The translations under genes and the position numbers were made by a program. Shown one piece after another: positions 1-10,072 of a DNA stretch of 64,000 bases. The DNA is from Chloroflexota bacterium (GTDB lineage: Bacteria; Chloroflexota; Chloroflexia; Thermomicrobiales; UBA6265), in NCBI GenBank assembly GCA_023389575.1, contig JAEWEG010000062.1, forward strand, positions 19,893 through 83,892. Reading direction: 5' to 3'. The first letter of the stretch is position 1, and every line of letters starts with the position of its first letter. The notes beneath the pieces are model-generated. The model was not told the origin of the DNA, ran no database searches, and was given only the letters and a program-made list of their open reading frames with translations.

Positions 1-837
1 GTCCAGCGCGCCACGCTCGGCCTCTTCACTCCTGGCTCGACGTTCAAGACCATCACCGCCGCCATCGGCATCGAGTTGGGGCTGATCACGCCCGACCAGG
101 TCTTCGAGGACGACGGGGACATCAACATTGACGGCCGCATCCTTGTCGAGAACAACCGGCCCGATGACTCCCGAACTCAGTGGACCGTTCGCGAGGGTGT
201 CGCCTGGTCGCTCAACGTGGTGTTCGCCCAGATCGGCCTGCTCATCGGCGGCGACCAGTTCTGGGACGCAGCCCGCGCGTTCGGATTCGACGAAACCATC
301 CCGTTCGACCTTCCGGTGGCGGAGAGCCAGGTCGCTTCCAGCGAGGACTTCCTCGACGACGACAACGCCCTGGCCGACACTGCCTTTGGTCAGGGCCAAC
401 TCCAGGTCACGCCACTCTTCATGTGCATGGTCACCGGGGCGTTCATCAACGGCGGCGAAGTCATGGAGCCGTACCTGGTGGAGGAGGTCGTCGACGAGAA
501 CGGCCGGATCACCCACGTGACGCGTCCCGCCGTGTGGCAATCCCCGATCTCGGCGAACACCGCCGGCCAGGTCGAGGAAATGATGGTCAACGCGGTGAAC
601 AACGGAGCCGTGCGCGGGGCCCAGGTCCCCGGCTATACCGTCGGCGGAAAGACCGGCACGGCCGAAACCGGTGATGGTTCGGCCCACTCCTGGTTCATCG
701 GATTCATCGGCGATGACGAGCCCCGGTACACCGTCGCGGTCGTGCTCGAAGGCGGGAGCGGTGGCCTCTCAAGCGCCGTCTCCATCGGCCGGGACATCCT
801 CCACGCCACCATCCTCGCCGATCCCGCGCGCGAGTGA
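1..837 (+). CDS. Penicillin-binding protein, transpeptidase domain (5'-truncated by window edge)
   Basis: C-terminal 278 residues of a peptidoglycan D,D-transpeptidase that cross-links cell-wall peptides outside the membrane. The frame is open from base 1, so the N-terminus lies outside the window. All three active-site motifs of penicillin-binding proteins are present in order: STFK with the acylated Ser at bases 37-39, SLN at 208-216, and KTGTAE starting at 649. The spacing fits the PbpA/FtsI type of class B enzyme. It could also be the C-terminal half of a class A bifunctional enzyme, since the glycosyltransferase region would be off the window. No membrane segment is visible in this part. 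It ends in TGA 97 bases before the next gene. Confidence 0.9.
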   Translation, partial: VQRATLGLFTPGSTFKTITAAIGIELGLITPDQVFEDDGDINIDGRILVENNRPDDSRTQWTVREGVAWSLNVVFAQIGLLIGGDQFWDAARAFGFDETIPFDLPVAESQVASSEDFLDDDNALADTAFGQGQLQVTPLFMCMVTGAFINGGEVMEPYLVEEVVDENGRITHVTRPAVWQSPISANTAGQVEEMMVNAVNNGAVRGAQVPGYTVGGKTGTAETGDGSAHSWFIGFIGDDEPRYTVAVVLEGGSGGLSSAVSIGRDILHATILADPARE

Positions 838-923
838 GGAAACCCGGATTTGGCCAATGCTCCGGCGCCTTCCAGGCGGTGCGTTGGACAGCGCGAAACA
901 TGGAGAAATCGGCCCAAATCTGC

Positions 924-929
924 TAAAAT
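924..929 (+). promoter_or_regulatory. -10-like hexamer TAAAAT, leaderless arrangement
   Basis: TAAAAT ends five bases before the ATG at 935. If it is used as a -10 element, transcription would start at or within a base or two of the ATG, giving a leaderless mRNA. No convincing -35 is seen. The same geometry occurs before the M20 peptidase at 38664. Confidence 0.4.
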
Positions 930-934
930 AAGGC

Positions 935-1336
935 ATGGTTCGCAACGCTCGGAACGTGGCCCGGAAAGCTCGTTATCTACGATTTCACCAGGCCGTTTCC
1001 CGGGTGGTTCGCGAACTACCGGACGACATCCAGCGCCTGATCGACAATGTCGCCATTGTCGTCGAAGAAGAACCAGGACCTGACCACCTGGACGAAGCCG
1101 GTTTGGAACCGGACGACGAGTTGTTCGGTCTCTATCAGGGAATTCCACGCACCGAACGGAACTCCTCCTACTCGCTTGTCACTCCAGATCGAATCATCAT
1201 CTTCGCCGGTCCGCTCGAACGTGCCTGCGCGTCTCGCCGCGAGTTCGAAGAGCAGATCAGGATCACGGTGCTCCACGAACTGGGTCACCATCTCGGCTAC
1301 GACGAGGATGGTCTGGACATACTGGGACTTTCTTGA
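935..1336 (+). CDS. Small zincin-like metallopeptidase family protein
   Basis: 133-residue soluble protein with HELGHHLG at residues 114-121 followed by an acidic DED, the zinc-binding HExxHxxGxxxxD/H pattern of the minimal MMP-like family (PF06262 type). The length is normal for that family. The substrate is unknown. No signal peptide is visible, so it is likely cytoplasmic. The start is the ATG five bases after a TAAAAT box. Its stop codon overlaps a possible TTG start of the next gene (TTGA), suggesting co-transcription with the membrane protein. Confidence 0.75.
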   Translation: MVRNARNVARKARYLRFHQAVSRVVRELPDDIQRLIDNVAIVVEEEPGPDHLDEAGLEPDDELFGLYQGIPRTERNSSYSLVTPDRIIIFAGPLERACASRREFEEQIRITVLHELGHHLGYDEDGLDILGLS

Positions 1337-2406
1337 ACGATTCCAACCGCCGCGCGGCAGCACAATCCAGGAATGCCATGCCGAACGAGGTATCGGGCGT
1401 TCTCGAAACCATCGCCGCTGGGCTTTCCCTGCTCATCGCCCGGCCGTGGCTCCTCATCCTGCCGCTGGCCGTCGACCTCATCACCTGGCTCGGCGTCCAG
1501 GTCTCCGCTCAACCCCTCATCACGTCCATGCAGGACCTGATGATCGAACAGGGCGGAACAAACGGCCCGGCCGCCGCCGAGGAACTCGGCAACATTGGCG
1601 AGCAAATGCGCGTCAACGACATCATGGCCAGCCTCACGCCATCCATCTTCTCCGGCTTGCCAAACGACACCTTGCTGAGCGGACTGCTCAGCGTTCTGGT
1701 GCCCGCCATCACCGGCGGCATCGATCGTTCGAACATCTACTCCGACTGGGGTGAGGGGCTTGGCCGCCACATCGTCCCTGGCGGCGCGGCGGCCGTCATT
1801 GGCTGGTCGCTACTGTTCTTCGTCGTCGCCACTTTCCTGTTGGCCCTGTTCAAGGCGCCGGTCGCCCAGGCCGTGCGCGGTGGAGCCACCAGCGTATCGA
1901 TCATGGCGAAGGATGTCGCCATGGGCTGGGTCAGAATCATGGCGCTGGTCGGCATCGTCATCGCCGCCTTCGTCATCCTCTTCATCCCATTCCTGCTGGC
2001 CGCCGTGGTGGTTGCCCTGCTGGGAATCAATCTCGTCGCCATCCTCTCACTCGCCATCTTCGTCTTCGGCAGCATTGGCGCCATCTATCTCTACTTCCTG
2101 CTCGACGCCATGTTCATCTACCGGGTGGGGCCAATTCAGGCCGCGCGCATGAGCTACGCGGTTGCCCGGCTCAACTTCGCCCAGGCCTGGCGTTTCGCCG
2201 CCACGTCCATCCTGATCGCCACCGGCATTCTCCAGGTGTGGAACGTGCTCGTGCAGAACCCGCCCGGCATCATCATCTCGCTGCTGCTCAACGCGGCCCT
2301 CGGCACGGCCCTCTCCATGGCAAGCATGATGTTCTTCCACGATCGTGCCCGCTTGCCGCGACCCGTGCTTCCAACTCGACAATTCCCCTCCACGAGGCCC
2401 TACTAG
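1333..2406 (+). CDS. Polytopic membrane protein of unknown function
   Basis: 357 residues if translated from the TTG that overlaps the upstream stop (TTGA); an in-frame ATG at 1378 would give 342 residues and is equally plausible. Hydrophobic helices lie near residues 27-53, 155-177, 200-260 (about three helices), 290-305 and 313-335, so roughly six to seven segments in all. Between the first two is a soluble region of about 90 residues. The C-terminus is basic and Pro-rich. I do not recognise the family. It may be translationally coupled to the metallopeptidase before it, but no function can be inferred from that. Confidence 0.7.
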   Translation: MNDSNRRAAAQSRNAMPNEVSGVLETIAAGLSLLIARPWLLILPLAVDLITWLGVQVSAQPLITSMQDLMIEQGGTNGPAAAEELGNIGEQMRVNDIMASLTPSIFSGLPNDTLLSGLLSVLVPAITGGIDRSNIYSDWGEGLGRHIVPGGAAAVIGWSLLFFVVATFLLALFKAPVAQAVRGGATSVSIMAKDVAMGWVRIMALVGIVIAAFVILFIPFLLAAVVVALLGINLVAILSLAIFVFGSIGAIYLYFLLDAMFIYRVGPIQAARMSYAVARLNFAQAWRFAATSILIATGILQVWNVLVQNPPGIIISLLLNAALGTALSMASMMFFHDRARLPRPVLPTRQFPSTRPY

Positions 2407-4380
<1,974 letters not shown>

Positions 4381-4461
4381 CCCCAGCCAGGGGAGGGTCG
4401 CCGGAAACGCCCTTCCCTCCACCTCGCGAGACCCGGACACGAGCACGTCAAAGGATCGCCG

Positions 4462-5493
4462 ATGTCAATTCGCATAGCCGTAGACGCCATGGGGGGCGAT
4501 CTCGGCCCCGCGGTCATCATTGAGGGCGCCGTGTCCGGCGCTCGTACCCATGGCGCGAGCCTGCTCCTCGTCGGCGACACGAACGCCATCGAGGCCGCGC
4601 TCAAGGCTGTCGAACACAACGACGTCACGCTCGAAGTCGTCGAGGCTCCCGACGTCATCACCATGCACGATCACCCCGCCCAGGCCGTGCGCCGCAAACC
4701 TCAAAGCAGCATCAATGTCGCCCTTCGCCTCATCGGCGAGGGTCGCGCCGACGCCATGATCTCCGCCGGGAACAGCGGCGCGGTCATGGCGGCGTCGCTC
4801 ATGGTGCTTGGCCGCATCAAGGGCATCGAGCGACCCGCCATCGCCTCCTACGTGCCCACAGTGAGTGGCAAGACCCTGCTGCTCGATCTGGGCGCCGTCG
4901 TCGATCCGAAACCCTCGCACATGGTCCAGTTCGCCGAAATGGGCCGGGTCTACGGCGAGCGCGTGCTCAATATCGCGAATCCCACCATCGGCCTGCTCAG
5001 CAATGGCGAGGAGCCAACAAAGGGCAACGCCCTGGTCCAGCAGGTCCACCCGCTGCTCGCCTCCCGCGACGACCTGAACTTCATTGGCAACGTGGAAGGC
5101 AAGGACGTCACCATGGGCACGGTCGACATCGTCGTCACCGATGGCTTCACGGGAAACGTCGCCCTGAAGACCGCCGAAGGCGTCGCCGCCATGTTCACGG
5201 AACTGCTTCGCGCCGAAATCATGACGAGCCTGCCGCGGAAAATTGCCGGAGTCATCCTTCGGCCTGCCTTCCGCTCGCTGCGACGGAAACTCGACTATGC
5301 CGAAATTGGCGGCGCGCCTCTGCTGGGCGTCAACGGCGCGGTGATCATCTCGCATGGCCGGTCGTCCGCCAAAGCCATCGAGAGCGCCATTTCCGTGGCA
5401 AGACGCTCGGTGGAAGCCGACCTCTCCGGCGGGATAGCCACCGCCATCGCGAATACCTCATCCCCGGTCGACGTGGCGCAACCCGCGTCCTGA
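4462..5493 (+). CDS. plsX: Phosphate acyltransferase PlsX
   Basis: 343-residue enzyme that converts acyl-ACP to acyl-phosphate, the donor for PlsY in phospholipid synthesis; a peripheral membrane protein. The N-terminal IAVDAMGGDLGP signature and the internal SAGNSGAVMAA and VTDGFTGNVALK motifs are typical of PlsX. Length is normal. It starts at an ATG 81 bases after gyrB and ends before a strong hairpin at 5526-5561. The usual neighbours rpmF, fabD and acpP are absent, so it is separated from other fatty-acid genes here. Confidence 0.93.
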   Translation: MSIRIAVDAMGGDLGPAVIIEGAVSGARTHGASLLLVGDTNAIEAALKAVEHNDVTLEVVEAPDVITMHDHPAQAVRRKPQSSINVALRLIGEGRADAMISAGNSGAVMAASLMVLGRIKGIERPAIASYVPTVSGKTLLLDLGAVVDPKPSHMVQFAEMGRVYGERVLNIANPTIGLLSNGEEPTKGNALVQQVHPLLASRDDLNFIGNVEGKDVTMGTVDIVVTDGFTGNVALKTAEGVAAMFTELLRAEIMTSLPRKIAGVILRPAFRSLRRKLDYAEIGGAPLLGVNGAVIISHGRSSAKAIESAISVARRSVEADLSGGIATAIANTSSPVDVAQPAS

Positions 5494-5525
5494 CCACCGG
5501 CGGGCACATCCACGCAACCAGACGC

Positions 5526-5561
5526 GACGAAGGGCGGCTCATGGGTGAGCCGCCCTTCGTC
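5526..5561. terminator. Perfect 16-bp hairpin between convergent plsX and HU genes
   Basis: Two 16-base arms (GACGAAGGGCGGCTCA and its exact complement) flank a TGGG loop. It lies between genes that converge, so it could end transcripts from both sides. Neither flank carries a clear T-run, so it may rely on stem stability or work with Rho. Confidence 0.7.
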
Positions 5562-5586
5562 ATGTTCAGCCTAGTGGCGGGGAGGG

Positions 5587-5859
5587 TTACTCCACCGCTC
5601 GCTTGAGCTGGGTACCCGGTCGGAACACCGGGCTCTTCCGAGCGTCGATCGTGATCGGATCGCCGGTCTGCGGGTTACGTCCCTGGCGGGCCGATCGCTC
5701 GACCACCTTGAACGACCCGAAGCCGCTGATCGTGACTTCGTTGCCCTCGGAAAGCGCGGTCTCGATCGCGCTGAAGACGGCGTTGACAGCCTTCGTGCTT
5801 GCTGCTTCGTTCTGGCCGGTTGCCTCAGCGACCGCCTGAACAAGTTCCTGCTTGCGCAC
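5587..5859 (-). CDS. HU-family nucleoid DNA-binding protein
   Basis: 90-residue histone-like protein. The conserved core TISGFGSFKVVERSARQGRN and the C-terminal arm with GDPITI and the KSPVFRPG segment match HU/IHF family proteins of standard length. It binds and bends DNA as a dimer. The start is GTG with a GGGGG ribosome site about ten bases before. It is transcribed alone: the next gene on the same strand (the TrmH methyltransferase) ends 114 bases upstream and is separated by a hairpin. Confidence 0.92.
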   Translation of the reverse strand: MRKQELVQAVAEATGQNEAASTKAVNAVFSAIETALSEGNEVTISGFGSFKVVERSARQGRNPQTGDPITIDARKSPVFRPGTQLKRAVE

Positions 5860-5947
5860 GTGTGCTACCCCCTTTTGCGAAAACGCTCCCTGCGACGGGA
5901 TGGAGGCTTCGCGGATGCAATGGTTCGTCGCTGATCCGGCGAGCCCA

Positions 5948-5971
5948 TGATGGGAGCCCTCTCTCCCATCA
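5948..5971 (-). terminator. Hairpin after the infC operon
   Basis: Nine-base arms TGATGGGAG and CTCCCATCA around a CCCTCT loop lie immediately after the stop codon of the TrmH-type methyltransferase. It is a plausible end of the infC-rpmI-rplT-methyltransferase transcript. There is no T-run, so the terminator role is inferred from position. Confidence 0.5.
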
Positions 5972-5973
5972 CC

Positions 5974-6804
5974 TCAATCCCGGACCGGGTTCTCGAACCT
6001 CGCGCTCGACCGTCGCTGCCGGGCCGCTTCGAGAACCACGTGTGATCCTGCCACGCCAGCGTTCAGACTTTCAAGGTCACGGGACAATGGTATGCGTACG
6101 TACGCGTTCGCCAATTCCCGAATGACCGGATTTGCGCCGAATGCTTCACTTCCCACAATAATTGCGCAAGCATCCGTCCAGTCGGGCTCGTCGTATGCAA
6201 GGTTTCCGTCGGCTTCCGCCATCGCGATGAGCGGCACATTCGCCAGGTAATCGACCAGTTCCTCCCGCGTCATCTGCCGGATCGGCGTCAGGAAGTGGGC
6301 ACCCATCGCGGAGCGAACGCACTTGGGGTTGAACGGATCGACGCTGTCTGGCGTCACGATCACCTCGGTCACGCCCGCGCCGGCGGCGGTCCGGATCAAC
6401 GTCCCCAGGTTCCCCGGATCGCGCACCCCATCGGCCACAAGGATCAGGTCGTCCGGCCAGACATCGAACGACGGCTCGGAATGGATCGCATCCATCGGCA
6501 CGACAGCCACGATCCCCTGCGGATGCGGCACGTCGGAGAGCGAATCCACCACGCCGGAAACGGCAAAGCGCACGGGCACCTGCTCGGGAATCCGCATCAC
6601 CAATTCCCGGCCCTCAGCGTCGTCGCGGAGGAACACGATCTCGGGCCGGACGCCCGTCGCGATCATGTCCATCACGGCCCGGACACCTTCCACGAGAAAC
6701 GCTCGCTCCTCGATTCGCCCTTTACGGCGGAGGAGCGAGCGGGCTCGCTTGATGCCTGGGTTGTGCAGGCTGGTGATGACGGTATCGGACGGAGATGTCG
6801 TCAA
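5974..6804 (-). CDS. TrmH/SpoU-family RNA 2'-O-methyltransferase
   Basis: 276-residue SPOUT methyltransferase, probably a 23S rRNA ribose methylase. An N-terminal substrate-binding domain (about 1-105, starting with the SLHNPGIKRARSLL element) precedes the SPOUT domain with the signatures GVRDPGNLGTLIRTA, SAMGAHFLTPI, IIVGSEAFG and a C-terminal IPLSRDLESLNAGVAGSHV loop that forms the cofactor knot. It follows rplT by 18 bases, so it is the last gene of the infC-rpmI-rplT operon; a SpoU gene next to rplT is a common arrangement in Gram-positive-type genomes. The exact target nucleotide cannot be told from sequence. Confidence 0.88.
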   Translation of the reverse strand: MTTSPSDTVITSLHNPGIKRARSLLRRKGRIEERAFLVEGVRAVMDMIATGVRPEIVFLRDDAEGRELVMRIPEQVPVRFAVSGVVDSLSDVPHPQGIVAVVPMDAIHSEPSFDVWPDDLILVADGVRDPGNLGTLIRTAAGAGVTEVIVTPDSVDPFNPKCVRSAMGAHFLTPIRQMTREELVDYLANVPLIAMAEADGNLAYDEPDWTDACAIIVGSEAFGANPVIRELANAYVRIPLSRDLESLNAGVAGSHVVLEAARQRRSSARFENPVRD

Positions 6805-6822
6805 ACAGGAAGTCCGGTTCCG

Positions 6823-7191
6823 CTACTTGGCGGGCGCGGGAATCGCCTGCTTGGCGACGGTCGCCAGGGCGGCGAACGCCTCGGCGTCGCGGACGGCCAG
6901 GTCGGCGAGGATCTTGCGGTCCACCTTCACGCCGGCGAGGTTGAGGCCGTGGATCAGGCTGCTGTACGGAAGGCCGTTCAGGCGGCTGGCGGCATTGATG
7001 CGCTGAATCCACAGGCGGCGCATGTCGCGCTTTCGGTTGCGGCGGTCGCGGTAGGCGTACTGGAGCGACCGCATGAGCGATTCATGCGCGCGCTTGTACA
7101 GGCGGTTCCGTGTGCCGCGATGTCCCTTCACCTGGAGGAGAACCTTGCGGTGACGACGATGAGAGGTAACACCACGCTTGATACGAGCCAT
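6823..7191 (-). CDS. rplT: 50S ribosomal protein L20
   Basis: 122-residue 23S rRNA-binding protein needed early in 50S assembly. The N-terminal basic stretch [17 protein letters not shown] and the [18 protein letters not shown] core are diagnostic. L20 also represses its own operon in several bacteria by binding the infC or rpmI leader, which is relevant because the infC leader here has an attenuator-like hairpin. It lies 77 bases downstream of rpmI. Confidence 0.96.
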   Translation of the reverse strand: MARIKRGVTSHRRHRKVLLQVKGHRGTRNRLYKRAHESLMRSLQYAYRDRRNRKRDMRRLWIQRINAASRLNGLPYSSLIHGLNLAGVKVDRKILADLAVRDAEAFAALATVAKQAIPAPAK

Positions 7192-7268
7192 GAAATGAAT
7201 CCTGTTCTGCTAACGGCCAGGTCCGGTCGATGACCCTGTTGAACCGCTTCGCGCTATCCCGAATATAT

Positions 7269-7475
7269 CTAGCCGTTCGGAAGCAGTCGCTTCACGCGCT
7301 CGGTGGTCGCCTCGTTCATGACCAGCATTCGGTCGAACTGGCGCTTCACGCGCGGAGCCTTCTTCCGGCGAAGATGACTCTTCATCCCCTTCGCGTGCAT
7401 GATCTTGCCAGTGGCGGTGATCTTGAATCGCCGCTTGGCGCCCTTATGCGTCTTGAGCTTGACCTTCTTGCCCAT
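7269..7475 (-). CDS. rpmI: 50S ribosomal protein L35
   Basis: 68 residues from the ATG at 7475 (MGKKVKLKTHKGAKRRFK), the usual start and length for L35. A longer in-frame extension exists but would run further into infC and is not conserved-looking. The start lies inside the last 32 bases of infC, so translation of the two is probably coupled. The RFKITATGKI and KSHLRRKK segments are typical of the family. Confidence 0.95.
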   Translation of the reverse strand: MGKKVKLKTHKGAKRRFKITATGKIMHAKGMKSHLRRKKAPRVKRQFDRMLVMNEATTERVKRLLPNG

Positions 7476-8028
7476 TATTGCCCTGGTCCTCTCGTTCGTT
7501 ACCACCTGCCTTCGAGCGGCTCGGCGCCATGTACATCGTCATGGTCCGGCCTTCCATTCGGGCGGTCTGCTCTATCGTTCCGTGATCTTCGAGTTGTACG
7601 GCCAACTGGTCGAGCAGGTCGCGACCCAGTTCCGGGTGGGTAATGGACCGACCCCGGAACAACACGGTCAGCTTGACCTTGTCACCACCATCGAGGAACT
7701 TCGCCGCCTGCCGCCCCTTGGTCTCAAGGTCCGCCTTGCCAATCTTTGGCTCGACCCGGACTTCCTTGAGCCTGGTAACGTGCTGGTGCTTCTTCGATTC
7801 CCGCTCCTTCCGGCTCTGTTCGTACCGGAATTTGCCGTAGTCCATCAACCTGCACACCGGGGGCGATGCGTTCGGCGCGACCTCGACCAGATCGAGCCCC
7901 TTCTCGCGGGCCATTTCGAGCGCCTCGCGGGTTGGGATAATGCCGATCTGCTGGCCTTCATCATCAATAAGTCTGACTTCGCGAATACGAATACGCTCGT
8001 TTACGCGAGTCTGCACTGGTCTGGAAAT
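7444..8028 (-). CDS. infC: Translation initiation factor IF-3, AUU start
   Basis: 194 residues when started at the ATT codon at 8028-8026. This codon sits six bases after a perfect AGGAGG (8040-8035), and the protein then begins ISRPVQTRVNERIRIREV, the normal IF-3 N-terminus. An AUU start is the classic infC signature: IF-3 discriminates against it, so the gene limits its own translation. The N-domain (RVNERIRIREVRLID, LDLVEVAPNA, CRLMDYGKF) and C-domain (KEVRVEPKIGKADLETK, GDKVKLTVLFRGR) are complete. A longer frame upstream of the ATT lacks any ribosome site. The Gly/Asn-rich C-terminal tail overlaps the rpmI start. Confidence 0.95.
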   Translation of the reverse strand: MSRPVQTRVNERIRIREVRLIDDEGQQIGIIPTREALEMAREKGLDLVEVAPNASPPVCRLMDYGKFRYEQSRKERESKKHQHVTRLKEVRVEPKIGKADLETKGRQAAKFLDGGDKVKLTVLFRGRSITHPELGRDLLDQLAVQLEDHGTIEQTARMEGRTMTMYMAPSRSKAGGNEREDQGNNGQEGQAQDA

Positions 8029-8034
8029 AGCTCG

Positions 8035-8040
8035 CCTCCT
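8035..8040 (-). promoter_or_regulatory. Ribosome binding site that fixes the infC ATT start
   Basis: AGGAGG on the minus strand, six bases before the ATT start codon of infC. No ATG, GTG or TTG lies at a suitable distance, so this site decides the start. Confidence 0.9.
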
Positions 8041-8065
8041 GAACTGCGGCCATTGCGCGCTGGAC

Positions 8066-8096
8066 ACAACAAAAACGTCGGGCCTGAATGTCCGAC
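8066..8096 (-). terminator. Attenuator-like terminator in the infC leader
   Basis: On the minus strand a hairpin (GTCGG ... CCGAC with one further pair past a mismatch, 8096-8077) is followed by G, five T and GTTG. It lies 25 to 30 bases upstream of the infC ribosome site, so it would stop transcription before the gene unless prevented. It resembles the leader attenuators used by L20-controlled infC operons, but no binding mimic has been verified. A TTGACA at 8122-8117 upstream lacks a matching -10. Confidence 0.55.
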
Positions 8097-8215
8097 GACA
8101 CGCCAGCGACGACACTTGTCAAGGATACCATGAAGCGTTGTTGACGGACTACCCGGTTGCCTTGGCGTTTAGGCGATATCGCCCGCGAAACCACGCGGAA
8201 TCGCCGCCTCTCACC

Positions 8216-9160
8216 TTATGCCTGACCGGCCAGCACCGCCCTTGCGCCGATCTCGTCCTGCTTGAGCTGGGCGATCAATGCCTCCACCGACGGGAAGTCC
8301 GAATCGGGCCGCAACCGACGCACGAAATCGGTGTGCAACACCTGTCCATACAGGTCGCCATTGAAGTCCAGCAAATTCGTCTCGATTTGCCGGGCACCGG
8401 TGTTCAACGCGGGCCGGGTCCCGATATACGTCATTGCCTGGTGAGCCGCCGTGTCGTCGCCAATCGTCGCCCACGTCGCGTAAATGCCATCCGGAAGGGA
8501 CACCAGGTGCTCGGGTGGATCGACGTTCGCCGTGGGAAAGCCGATCTTGCGGCCAACCTGGGCCCCGGTCACGACTTCTCCGGAGACCCGGTACGGATAG
8601 CCCAGAAGCGCCGCGGCGGTGTCCGCCGCTCCCTCCCGCACGGCCTGGCGGATTCGGCTGCTACTGACAACCTGGCCATCGAATTCGCGCCTGGGGACCG
8701 CCACGAGCCGAAAGCCCAGTTCCCGCCCGATCTCCGCCAGCCGCGCCACGTCGCCAACCCGGTTCCGGCCAAGCGCGAACGCCTCGCCAACCCACACCTC
8801 GCTCGGTTGGACCGCCTTCACGAGATTCCCCATGAAGGTCTCGGGCGATTCCTGCATCAGGTCGCGGGTGAACGGCACCACCACGATGTCGTCCACGCCC
8901 GTGGCCCACAGCCGCGCGAGCTTGTCCTCCGGTGTGTTGAGACGCCCCTGGAACGCATCAGGGCGGATGACCTGCGCCGGATACGGCTCGAAGGTCACCG
9001 CCACCAGCGGTTGCCCGAGCTCCCTGGCTCGCGCGGCCGCCTGGGCCAGCAAGTACTGGTGCCCAAGATGCACGCCATCGAATGTGCCGATCGACACGAC
9101 ATGCGACCCGGAAGGCGAACTCTGGAATGTGTCGAAAACTGAGTGTGACACCTGCGCCAA
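8216..9160 (-). CDS. ribF: Bifunctional riboflavin kinase / FMN adenylyltransferase
   Basis: 314-residue enzyme making FMN and then FAD. The N-terminal adenylyltransferase domain (about 1-185) carries GTFDGVHLGHQ near residue 25 and the SSSRIR motif near residue 165. The C-terminal kinase domain (about 190-314) carries GRKIGFPTANV and the acidic NLLDFNGDLYGQ. Its TTG start follows the truB stop directly (TAG-TTG), and an in-frame GTG three codons later is an alternative. Position at the end of the nusA-infB operon after truB is the usual arrangement. Confidence 0.94.
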   Translation of the reverse strand: MAQVSHSVFDTFQSSPSGSHVVSIGTFDGVHLGHQYLLAQAAARARELGQPLVAVTFEPYPAQVIRPDAFQGRLNTPEDKLARLWATGVDDIVVVPFTRDLMQESPETFMGNLVKAVQPSEVWVGEAFALGRNRVGDVARLAEIGRELGFRLVAVPRREFDGQVVSSSRIRQAVREGAADTAAALLGYPYRVSGEVVTGAQVGRKIGFPTANVDPPEHLVSLPDGIYATWATIGDDTAAHQAMTYIGTRPALNTGARQIETNLLDFNGDLYGQVLHTDFVRRLRPDSDFPSVEALIAQLKQDEIGARAVLAGQA

Positions 9161-10072
9161 CTACTCCACTGGTATGACTTTGACTGGGCGAACCGTGCCG
9201 TCGCCATCCAACTCACCGACTCCCAGCCAGCGATCGTGCGTATCATACGCGCGAACTGGCCCCTCGCTCCCGTCCACATCGAGCCCCGCCAGCCGTTTTC
9301 CCTGGCTCCAGGCCACCGAGTGGTCTTCATCGAGTGAAATCGCCGGCATGCCGACGAGCACTGCATCGGGCGGCAACGAAACCGCCGTCCATCCCTCCGA
9401 CGCAAGCCGGGATTCAAGTTGATCCAGCGATATCGCATCGTCCAGCGTGAAAGGTCCCGTTCGGGTCCGGACCAGCCCACCGAGGTGCGCGCCAGTGCCA
9501 ACCGCCTCGCCAAGGTCACGGGCGATCGACCGAATGTAGGTACCCTTCGAACACGTGATGTCGAGCGTCAGGTCGGGCGAGTTCCAGCCGATCACCGTCA
9601 TCTCATGGATGGTGACTGGTCGCGGCTTGACCTCGGCTTCCTTCCCGGCCCGCGCGAGTTCGTACAGGCGCTTGCCATCGACCTTGATCGCCGAATGCAT
9701 GGGAGGTTTCTGCATGATGTCGCCGGTGAACGTCTCGATCACCGGTCGCAGAGCGTCCAGGCTCAGATGCGATGCATCGGCGGTGGCGATCACATCACCG
9801 TCGCCATCGGCGGAATCGGTGGTCACGCCAAACCGGATCGTCGCCCTGTACGCCTTGTCGGCGTTGGCCAGGTACTCAACGGTCCTCGTCGCCAGCCCTA
9901 CCGCCAGCGGCAGCACGCCGGTCGCGGCGGGATCGAGCGTCCCGGCGTGTCCCACCCGTCGCTCGCCGATGATCCTCCGGGCACGCGCAACCACGTCGTG
10001 ACTCGTCCAGCCAGCCGGCTTGTCGATCACCACGTAGCCATGATGTGTCGCGTGTCGTCTGTTTCGTGCCAT
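9161..10072 (-). CDS. truB: tRNA pseudouridine(55) synthase
   Basis: 303-residue enzyme that makes pseudouridine 55 in the T-arm of tRNA. The catalytic aspartate lies in GHAGTLDPAATGVL near residue 47, and KPAGWTSHDVV, KPPMHSAIKVDGKRLYELAR and CSKGTYIRSIARDLG are all in place. It has a C-terminal PUA-like tail. Its start overlaps the nrnA stop by one base, in the common nusA-infB-rbfA-nrnA-truB-ribF order. Confidence 0.95.
   Translation of the reverse strand: MARNRRHATHHGYVVIDKPAGWTSHDVVARARRIIGERRVGHAGTLDPAATGVLPLAVGLATRTVEYLANADKAYRATIRFGVTTDSADGDGDVIATADASHLSLDALRPVIETFTGDIMQKPPMHSAIKVDGKRLYELARAGKEAEVKPRPVTIHEMTVIGWNSPDLTLDITCSKGTYIRSIARDLGEAVGTGAHLGGLVRTRTGPFTLDDAISLDQLESRLASEGWTAVSLPPDAVLVGMPAISLDEDHSVAWSQGKRLAGLDVDGSEGPVRAYDTHDRWLGVGELDGDGTVRPVKVIPVE

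Noticed and set aside
8117..8122. TTGACA upstream of the infC leader hairpin
   Set aside because: No -10-like hexamer occurs at 16-18 bases downstream; that stretch is the hairpin itself.
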